In this document: positions 6,791 through 11,443 of the stretch, one piece after another
Numbering within the stretch: position 1 is the stretch's first letter
Layout of the letters: every line of letters begins with the position of its first letter
Origin: Verrucomicrobiia bacterium
Lineage (GTDB): Bacteria; Verrucomicrobiota; Verrucomicrobiia; Limisphaerales; JAUIHU01
Length of the DNA: 11,443 bases
Direction: 5' to 3'
NCBI GenBank assembly: GCA_030432175.1
Contig: JAUIHU010000074.1
Coordinates: 1-11,443 of the forward strand
Notes under the pieces: model-generated
Databases searched by the model: none
The model's input: the letters and a program-made list of their open reading frames with translations, nothing else
What the model was told of the DNA's origin: nothing
Program-made: the position numbers and the translations under genes

Positions 6791-7375
6791 TCAGGCTGGA
6801 ACGGAATTTAATGTCAGGCGCGTAAAATTTTCCATCATGCGCCTGCCTTCCTGAGTCAGTATGCTTTCCGGATGAAATTGAACGCCCCAGACCGGCAAGT
6901 CCTTATGTCGAAGACCCATGATTTCTCCTTCCTCAGTTTCCGCTGTCACTTCCAGACAGTCCGGTAATGCCTCACGTCGAACAATCAGGGAATGATATCG
7001 CGTCGCTTCAAATGGATTGGGCATGCCTTCAAATACATCTGTATTTTTGTGGAAGATTTTTGAAACCTTGCCGTGCATGATTTTGTTGTTCACTTCAACA
7101 ATCCCACCAAAACTATGTGCAATGCACTGATGTCCAAGGCAAACTCCAAATATAGGAACTTTCCCGGCAAATTCTTTGATCACCTCATTGGATGATCCGG
7201 CCTCTCGTGGTGTGCAGGGTCCAGGAGAGATCAGGATTCGGTCAGGGCTGAGTTCGCGAATTTGTTCGGTTTGGAACTCATCATTTCGCCAGATCTCCAT
7301 CGACACGTTCAATTCTCCGAGGTATTGCACCAAGTTGAAGGTGAAGGAATCGTAGTTGTCGATGACAAGGATCAT
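6791..7375 (-). CDS. trpG: Anthranilate/aminodeoxychorismate synthase glutamine amidotransferase subunit
   Basis: A 194-residue class I glutamine amidotransferase that releases ammonia from glutamine for a chorismate-using partner (TrpE or PabB), in tryptophan or folate synthesis in the cytoplasm. The start MILVIDNYDSFTFNLVQYLG is the family signature. SPGPCTP (50-56) forms the oxyanion region. C79 in GVCLGHQ is the nucleophile, and H168 and E170 in VQFHPES complete the triad. MHGK (100-103) is the usual TrpG/PabA motif. The length is full and no residue is missing. TrpG and PabA cannot be separated by sequence alone, and some bacteria use one protein for both. No trpE, pabB or other trp gene lies in the window, so it works with a partner encoded elsewhere. 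It follows the epimerase-like gene on the same strand, but a strong hairpin terminator lies between them, so it probably has its own promoter. The ATG has no clear Shine-Dalgarno sequence. Confidence 0.93.
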   Translation of the reverse strand: MILVIDNYDSFTFNLVQYLGELNVSMEIWRNDEFQTEQIRELSPDRILISPGPCTPREAGSSNEVIKEFAGKVPIFGVCLGHQCIAHSFGGIVEVNNKIMHGKVSKIFHKNTDVFEGMPNPFEATRYHSLIVRREALPDCLEVTAETEEGEIMGLRHKDLPVWGVQFHPESILTQEGRRMMENFTRLTLNSVPA

Positions 7376-7403
7376 GTGGATGTACGTTGGGTAGATTTAT
7401 TGC

Positions 7404-7464
7404 AAAAAACAGCCGACTTAAGGCTGCTCGTTTCACGAACAATCTGCCTCAAGTCGGTTGTTTT
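7404..7464 (-). terminator. Long-stem terminator of the epimerase-like gene
   Basis: Arms of 19 nt (7406-7424 and 7446-7464) pair with 17 Watson-Crick pairs, one wobble and one mismatch around a 21-base loop that can itself fold (CGT/ACG). Read on the minus strand the stem runs into a T-run (complement of the six A at 7404-7409), so it should end the 7530-8570 transcript before trpG. The opposite strand has only TTTT at 7461-7464, giving at best weak termination that way. Confidence 0.7.
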
Positions 7465-7529
7465 GAAAATAACAATGTCTGGTCAGGGCGAAAAATGGGC
7501 GCTCAGACCAGGTTGGCATTCTCGTTGGA

Positions 7530-8570
7530 TCAGTAACCGTGGCGTTCCTGAACCGCTACCATAGCAGCCAGAATGTTGTTCCATGTGTCTGGAGCCATCA
7601 TGATGTCGTTGGAAAACATGCAACCATCCCAGCAGATGTGCTGGAATTTTTTGGTCAGTTCACCGTTTTCATCTCGAAGCCAGAAACCGGCATGGCGAGG
7701 AATGTCGAGCTTGCCGTTAGGATCATTCGCTAAACAGTGACGTCCTGTTTTGTCGTGAGATCCGGACCCTTTCACAGTGGCATCGTTTTGAGCTACGTGG
7801 AAATCAATCGTCCACGGTCGTAACGCTGCGGTGAGGGTTTTCAGCGCTTCATCCAGAGTGTCATCGTTATCCCAGTTCCATTCGGCGGGCAGGATGCGAT
7901 CTTCGGGAGCGTTGTAGCCCATCAGATATAACAGCGTGTGAGCCATATCGGCCTGGAAGCCAATCGTTTCCGGACGACCCACTGCTTCCAGTAACTCGAC
8001 CATGCGTTTCCAGCTGTGCATTCCGCCCCAGCAGATTTCTCCCTCAGCAGCCAGACGTTCGCCATGATCTTCTGCGATCTTGCAGCTTTCTAGGAAGGTT
8101 TCAGCAATCTTTTTTGTGCTGCCGGCAGGATCCTCAGCCCAGGAAGCTACATCAGTTGCAGAATCGATGCGGATCACCCCATACGGACGGACACCCAGAT
8201 CTTTCAGCTTGCTTGCGATACCGGCCGCTTTTTTGACCTGTGTCAGGAATTTGGATTTATCTTCATCGCTGCCCATAGCGCTGCCACCCCCAGTTGGAGG
8301 CCAGACCGGAGCAACGACAGATCCGACAACCAGCCCTTTGGATTGGATTTTGTCAGCGAGTTTCTTCAGATCGTCATCAGTCGAATCAATGCTGACATGT
8401 GGGTCGCTCAGGAACAAATCGACACCATCAAACTTGCGTCCGTTGACTTCAGCGGCAGCAGTCAGGTCGAGCATGGTATCCAAATCGATAGGTGGTTCGG
8501 AATCAGGTCCTTTACCAACCACTCCAGGCCATGCGGCATTATGCAGTTTAGGGTATGTATTTTCGCTCAT
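7530..8570 (-). CDS. TIM-barrel sugar phosphate isomerase/epimerase-like protein
   Basis: A 346-residue protein that looks like the xylose-isomerase-like/AP-endonuclease-2 TIM-barrel superfamily. It has no signal peptide, so it should be cytoplasmic. The barrel pattern is seen in strands such as FDGVDLFLSD (47-56), LVVGSVVAPVW (80-90) and YGVIRID (130-136). Candidate metal ligands are E176 or E178 (AAEGEICWGGMHSW), D208 and H211 (QADMAHT) and H258 (IDFHVAQND), the order E-D-H expected for this superfamily. Enzymes of this type isomerise or epimerise sugars or sugar derivatives with a divalent metal; the substrate cannot be read from the sequence and no catabolic neighbours help. The length is somewhat above the usual 270-320 residues, with extra sequence at about 262-300 (KGSGSHDKTGRHC). 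The ATG sits six bases after a TATAAC box and has no Shine-Dalgarno sequence. The gene ends before the hairpin terminator at 7404-7464. Confidence 0.8.
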   Translation of the reverse strand: MSENTYPKLHNAAWPGVVGKGPDSEPPIDLDTMLDLTAAAEVNGRKFDGVDLFLSDPHVSIDSTDDDLKKLADKIQSKGLVVGSVVAPVWPPTGGGSAMGSDEDKSKFLTQVKKAAGIASKLKDLGVRPYGVIRIDSATDVASWAEDPAGSTKKIAETFLESCKIAEDHGERLAAEGEICWGGMHSWKRMVELLEAVGRPETIGFQADMAHTLLYLMGYNAPEDRILPAEWNWDNDDTLDEALKTLTAALRPWTIDFHVAQNDATVKGSGSHDKTGRHCLANDPNGKLDIPRHAGFWLRDENGELTKKFQHICWDGCMFSNDIMMAPDTWNNILAAMVAVQERHGY

Positions 8571-8576
8571 GATTAG

Positions 8577-8582
8577 GTTATA
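8577..8582 (-). promoter_or_regulatory. Candidate -10 box directly before the epimerase-like gene
   Basis: TATAAC on the minus strand (five of six matches to TATAAT) ends six bases before the ATG at 8570. Transcription would start at about the first base of the start codon, giving a leaderless mRNA. No good -35 hexamer was found at the right distance, so confidence is limited. Confidence 0.35.
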
Positions 8583-8653
8583 TGAATCAGTTCAGTCTTT
8601 AGTTCGTTTGATTGAATTCGATTAACAGTGATCAGGCCCAGTCCGGGTTGATT

Positions 8654-8742
8654 GGTAAGCTCCACCACTTGGGGCGTCCGTATTTACTTCAGGTCGGAAG
8701 TAACGGAGCAGCGCCAGAATCCCTGAGATTCAATAGTCTACC
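8654..8742 (+). ncRNA. Candidate structured RNA, SRP RNA-like
   Basis: This stretch can fold into one long imperfect hairpin. From the outside in: GGTAAGCT (8654-8661) with AGTCTACC (8735-8742), one mismatch and one wobble; CTTGGG (8668-8673) with CCCTGAG (8721-8727), one bulge; GCG with CGC (8674-8676/8712-8714); TCCGT (8677-8681) with ACGGA (8703-8707); and TACTTC (8685-8690) with GAAGTA (8697-8702). The tip carries CAGGTC (8690-8695), GGAAG (8696-8700) and AGCAGC (8707-8712) in the order found at the apex of bacterial SRP RNA, which is normally CAGGTCCGGAAGGAAGCAGC. Ours lacks one C and has five extra bases, and the best fold is not the canonical symmetric-loop geometry. A locally paired three-hairpin fold (8659-8675, 8677-8707, 8717-8731) is an alternative. 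No clear promoter or terminator flanks it. The rest of the 323-bp gap 8571-8893 shows nothing recognisable beyond the -10 box. Confidence 0.35.
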
Positions 8743-8893
8743 TTGGAAAGGCTTAAGGGTTCTCTGTTTGGGACGATCTCCGGATAAAATAGGCCGACCC
8801 GCTTTCATTGAGCAAGGAGTTTCTATAGAGTTGAAATGGTGGTTGTAATCTCATTGAAGGAGATGCTGAGTGAAAGCAATCGAACAACCGAGT

Positions 8894-9124
8894 TCACAGC
8901 GATGTGAGGTCGATCTCACGATCTAACGGATTCTGTTCAAGCCATTCTCGCATCCGAAGACCCATAGAAACGGTCATGTTTTGAGGTTCAAGCCAGCCAA
9001 CTGCTTCGAATCGTCTCCGCAAACCTGTCAGCCGCGGGAAATCATTTGCAACGAGCTTCACCTGATTCAGGAATTCTTCTCGGTCATTTCGTGACACCCA
9101 AAGATCTTCCAAGCCACGCAGCAA
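8894..9124 (-). pseudogene. C-terminal remnant of the frameshifted gene
   Basis: This is the last part of the gene that begins at 10160, now in another reading frame. Reading on from the first genomic copy of the 43-bp duplication (9082-9124), the frame gives GLEDLWVSRND, then REEFLNQVKLVANDFPRLTG and about 40 further residues, ending DLTSL and a stop at 8894. No ribosome-binding site or sensible start of its own is seen, and the open frame extending to 9253 uses out-of-frame sequence of the upstream part. It is very likely not translated unless frameshifting occurs. Removing one repeat copy joins it in frame to the upstream part, giving a 407-residue protein. Confidence 0.8.
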
Positions 9125-9167
9125 GGTCATTTCGTGACACCCAAAGATCTTCCAAGCCACGCAGCAA
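9082..9167. repeat. Perfect 43-bp tandem duplication inside a gene
   Basis: Positions 9082-9124 and 9125-9167 are identical over 43 bp and directly adjacent. Because 43 is not a multiple of three, the second copy shifts the frame of the minus-strand gene and brings in a stop at 9084-9086. The copies carry no substitutions, so the event is recent, actively maintained, or a sequencing/assembly error. Confidence 0.95.
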
Positions 9168-10160
9168 TAGCAAGGCTGCTTCATAAGATTTTGTTTTCTT
9201 TTCAGCAACCAGTTCGTGAACGCGCTGCAGAAGTTTGTGTTCATGCTGGCCAAGTTTTTCCAAATAAGCTTTTCGGCGGCGCTCTTTCTCCTCCTTAGCT
9301 CTCTGCTCTTGCAGCTGCGCTTCAGCTTTAGCGGCCTGCGCCAAATCTTGATAGCTGATAGATTCTCCCAAATAATTGGATCGGGGTTGATTGCCTAACT
9401 TTCTAAGTTCATTCACCAGCGCGCTTTTCACCGTAAAAGCATCTTCTGAAACCAGGCGTCTCAAGAATTCTTCTTTTCTTTTAACGGGTAATTTCGGCAA
9501 GTAATGATCCAGCGAATCCTGGCGTTTTTTCTTTTGAGGGAGTGGAAGACTTCGCTCGCTCGCCTGCTTGATTAAAAGTTCATCGATACCCACAAACCGT
9601 GAAACAACTCCATGTTCCACATCCAGGTCCGCCATTCCTTTTGGCAAGTTTACCGTTATTGTCTCGTCGGAGGAATGCTCACAGCACTTCAGCCAGAGAA
9701 TAAACAAACCTCGGTAATCTCCTTGCTGGATTTGACGATAAATGGTTTCGAATGCCTGCAATTTGAAGTCCTCTATTTCATGATATTGGTCGTCAAAGTA
9801 GCAGTCGGGCTCTACCCAATTTTCATCCACCCACAAATTGACATATACACTTTCTTGGGAATCCGTGATCTTAAGCAGATCCTCCACCTGGAATTTTGTC
9901 AATTGATCAACATCAACAGTATCTGGATCGAATCTGAATCCTACACGCTGAATTCCCCAGTTTGATTCGTACAAAAAGATATCGAAATATCGGGTAAGAA
10001 CAGCCAATGGATCGTGTTTGAAACTACCCCAATTATATGTCACCTCAGCTGAATCTCCGTTTACAGAAATATGCGAGGACAAGCCCATGACTTCTTTACG
10101 CTGTTTAGAATTTAAACACCGTCCGACTTTTTTCCATTGAAAACGCTGAAATTCACTCAT
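9084..10160 (-). CDS. Uncharacterised coiled-coil protein, truncated by frameshift
   Basis: A 358-residue open frame that is the N-terminal 345 codons of a formerly 407-residue protein plus 13 out-of-frame residues (LAAWLGRSLGVTK). I do not recognise a named domain. Visible parts: an N-terminal alpha/beta region (about 1-150) with HDPLAVLTRYFDIFLYESNWG near 49-69; a helical middle (about 150-260) containing LFILWLKCC, DELLIKQAS and EFLRRLVSE; and a strongly charged, probably coiled-coil helix (about 274-340; KAEAQLQEQRAKEEKERRRK) that leads into the broken C-terminus. There is no signal peptide or membrane segment, so it is probably cytoplasmic. The middle pattern recalls uncharacterised bacterial proteins I have seen, but I cannot place it firmly. 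The ATG at 10160 has no Shine-Dalgarno sequence. The gene is divergent from the exported-protein gene at 10368. The product would lack the last 62 residues and may be inactive. Confidence 0.7.
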   Translation of the reverse strand: MSEFQRFQWKKVGRCLNSKQRKEVMGLSSHISVNGDSAEVTYNWGSFKHDPLAVLTRYFDIFLYESNWGIQRVGFRFDPDTVDVDQLTKFQVEDLLKITDSQESVYVNLWVDENWVEPDCYFDDQYHEIEDFKLQAFETIYRQIQQGDYRGLFILWLKCCEHSSDETITVNLPKGMADLDVEHGVVSRFVGIDELLIKQASERSLPLPQKKKRQDSLDHYLPKLPVKRKEEFLRRLVSEDAFTVKSALVNELRKLGNQPRSNYLGESISYQDLAQAAKAEAQLQEQRAKEEKERRRKAYLEKLGQHEHKLLQRVHELVAEKKTKSYEAALLLLRGLEDLWVSRNDLAAWLGRSLGVTK

Positions 10161-10367
10161 GATTTGAGGCTATTTTTATGAACAATCTGAATCAAGATTT
10201 TCCTGATTTAATTGATGATCTGGGTGTCAGATAAATAAAGCTGGTTTTATGGTTGCATAAGAGGCGATTATTCTATTTATTTTTATTGAAAAAAACTATT
10301 CCGTGAATGTCTGAATTTCAGTCCTCATTACTCAAAATTAATAACCGTTTTCAATAAAAGTAATATC

Positions 10368-11345
10368 ATGTACATGTCGAAACTACTCACCATTGGATGC
10401 ATTATTTGCATGTCTATTGACTGTTTGTACAGTTCGCCTGTGATTTCTTCCGGGACACTGGTGGAGAAAAATGATTCGCGTTCAGTTGAGCAAGCCAGAG
10501 CGAAGAAGTACTCTTTCAAAGCTATTGAAGACGGAGAACGGTGGCGGATTGAGTTGGTTTTAGAAGTGAAGGATGCAAAAAATTTAGTAAATATTCTTTG
10601 GGACGAAAGTTATTCATTGGAACCACACAAGATCGTGGCTGGTTCAGATGGTGAAAACTTTTATGTTTATAATGATCGGGAGTTGGCGATAAAAGAACTG
10701 GAAAGAAATCCTATTTTAAATCACCCATACAAAATAAGAGGCAGCGCGACTCATGGCGAAGGCAACGTCCCAATACAAGTGGATAATAAGATAATCACTT
10801 TGTGGTATTTATTTTGTTCTTCCGACTATTTTTCATCGAAAAACGGCAACGTGGATAAAATTCTTCCACTAGCGCCCGTTGCTTTGCATCCGCTTCTGCC
10901 TGCGCCGAACTTGGAGGGCTTTGAGACGTCTGCAGAAGTTGAACTCGTTCAGTTAGAAAACAAAAGATACTTTCCAAAGTTCATTTCTACAGAATTTCCT
11001 GATTGTGTAATTCAAGTCAAGGACGGTGTATCTGATTCTGATTTCCAAAAAGTGAATCTTGGTAATCCCTTGAATATAAGTTTTGAATATTTGACCAAAC
11101 TCCATGACCAATCAAAACCAAAGGTCATTAGGTCAATGCACATCCAATGTGACAACCTTATGGCTGAAACCAATTTGGGTCTGGGAGCAGATTCATATGC
11201 GTTTATTCCAAAATTATACGGAAATTCAGTTTTTACTGAAATTTCCAACACAGGCGAATTTAATCCCAAGGGTATGATCGCTGCGAGAAAGGGTTGGCCT
11301 TTGAAAGATATTCAGCCTTTGGTACTCTTTACTTCAAACGAATGA
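10368..11345 (+). CDS. Exported protein of unknown function
   Basis: A 325-residue protein I do not recognise. The N-terminus (MYMSKLLTIGCIICMSIDCLYSSP) is hydrophobic and reads as a signal peptide with cleavage near residues 22-24; the cysteines in it do not form a convincing lipobox. The mature part begins with a beta-rich region (about 45-105: KKYSFKAIEDGERWRIELVL, then ENFYVYND) that vaguely resembles LolA/lipoprotein-sorting-like folds, but no signature confirms this. Then follow a short helix, a proline-rich hinge (LPLAPVALHPLLPAPN, 166-181) and further beta-rich sequence to the end. Two start codons lie close together (ATG at 10368 and 10374), neither with a Shine-Dalgarno sequence. 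The gene and its upstream region are visibly richer in A+T than the cytochrome gene. It is divergent from the broken gene at 9084-10160 and convergent with the partial gene at 11357, which ends only 11 bp away. Confidence 0.7.
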   Translation: MYMSKLLTIGCIICMSIDCLYSSPVISSGTLVEKNDSRSVEQARAKKYSFKAIEDGERWRIELVLEVKDAKNLVNILWDESYSLEPHKIVAGSDGENFYVYNDRELAIKELERNPILNHPYKIRGSATHGEGNVPIQVDNKIITLWYLFCSSDYFSSKNGNVDKILPLAPVALHPLLPAPNLEGFETSAEVELVQLENKRYFPKFISTEFPDCVIQVKDGVSDSDFQKVNLGNPLNISFEYLTKLHDQSKPKVIRSMHIQCDNLMAETNLGLGADSYAFIPKLYGNSVFTEISNTGEFNPKGMIAARKGWPLKDIQPLVLFTSNE

Positions 11346-11356
11346 TATTCCAAAAT

Positions 11357-11443
11357 TTAAAATTCTGCTAAACCAGTGATCCATCTATCAGGGAACTGAT
11401 TGATCCCATGACTGGCAGCAAGGAGAGCTCCAAGGACTGCTCC
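11357..11443 (-). CDS. Probable ADP-ribosylglycohydrolase family protein, C-terminal end only
   Basis: The last 28 codons of a gene entering from the right edge. The peptide GAVLGALLAASHG, then INQFPDRW, ending ITGLAEF and a TAA stop, matches the usual close of ADP-ribosylglycohydrolase (DraG/ARH-like) proteins, where a glycine/alanine-rich helix (GAxxGAxxGxxxGxxxIPxRW) ends the all-helical domain. These enzymes cleave ADP-ribose from modified proteins or small molecules, using two magnesium ions, or are inactive relatives. The call rests on this short stretch alone. The metal-binding residues lie outside the window. The other frames of this strand are less convincing. Confidence 0.6.
   Translation of the reverse strand, partial: GAVLGALLAASHGINQFPDRWITGLAEF

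Noticed and set aside
6783..6806. Interrupted hairpin (TTCC/GGAA and GTTC/GAAC) at the end of trpG
   Set aside because: Short stems with a bulge, partly coding, and no T-run; not enough to call a terminator.
8717..8742. TTCAATA as a tRNA T-loop, making 8654-8742 a tRNA
   Set aside because: The bases on either side do not form a T-stem, and there is no acceptor stem or anticodon arm of the right size.
8612..8848. Plus-strand open frame of 78 codons in the gap before the epimerase-like gene
   Set aside because: TTG start without a ribosome-binding site, no recognisable domain, and it covers the structured RNA candidate; chance is the simpler explanation.
9082..9167. Two adjacent identical units as a short CRISPR array or attachment site
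   Set aside because: There is no spacer between the units, only two copies, and both lie inside coding sequence; a plain tandem duplication fits.
8894..9253. 119-codon open frame taken as an independent gene
   Set aside because: Its first part is out-of-frame sequence of the upstream gene and only the last part is real; the 43-bp duplication explains it.
10178..10234. 18-codon plus-strand open frame (MNNLNQDFPDLIDDLGVR) with GAGG 8 bases before its ATG
   Set aside because: Too short to judge. The Shine-Dalgarno-like bases fit, but there is no other support and the A+T-rich region gives many such frames.

Overview
The window looks like chromosomal DNA from a member of the Planctomycetota-Verrucomicrobiota (PVC) group. 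The main clue is the left end: a very large protein with the PSCyt1-DUF1549(PSCyt2)-DUF1553(PSD1) architecture, followed on the same strand by the start of a DUF1501 protein. That pair is a hallmark of Planctomycetes and Verrucomicrobia. Most starts lack a clear Shine-Dalgarno sequence, which fits as well. The species cannot be named from the sequence alone.

Layout, left to right. (1) 1-3284, minus strand: the cytochrome/DUF1549/DUF1553 protein and the truncated DUF1501 gene downstream of it, a probable two-gene operon for an envelope function. (2) 3285-3474: divergent promoter region with a structured leader, then a small peroxiredoxin on the plus strand (3475-3954). (3) 3955-4346: non-coding, with three hairpins (one a good intrinsic terminator) and a good promoter. 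(4) 4347-6722, plus: a 791-residue exported beta-rich protein of unknown function, with a tandem 21-residue repeat built on SDGIGSQ. (5) 6791-7375 and 7530-8570, both minus: a TrpG/PabA-type glutamine amidotransferase and a TIM-barrel sugar isomerase/epimerase-like enzyme, separated by a large hairpin terminator. (6) 8571-8893: no protein gene, but an about 90-nt imperfect hairpin whose tip carries sequence blocks resembling the SRP RNA apical motif. (7) 8894-10160, minus: an uncharacterised gene broken by a perfect 43-bp tandem duplication that shifts the frame. (8) 10368-11345, plus: an exported protein of unknown function. (9) 11357-11443, minus: the C-terminal end of a probable ADP-ribosylglycohydrolase, cut by the window edge.

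The genes do not form one obvious pathway. The window reads as a series of short transcription units: an envelope cytochrome system, oxidative-stress defence, tryptophan or folate nitrogen transfer, sugar metabolism and three unknowns. I found no CRISPR array, insertion sequence, tRNA, rRNA or phage gene. The observations best supported by sequence are the frame-breaking 43-bp duplication, the 21-residue repeat whose codons have diverged while the peptide has not, and the structured RNA candidate.
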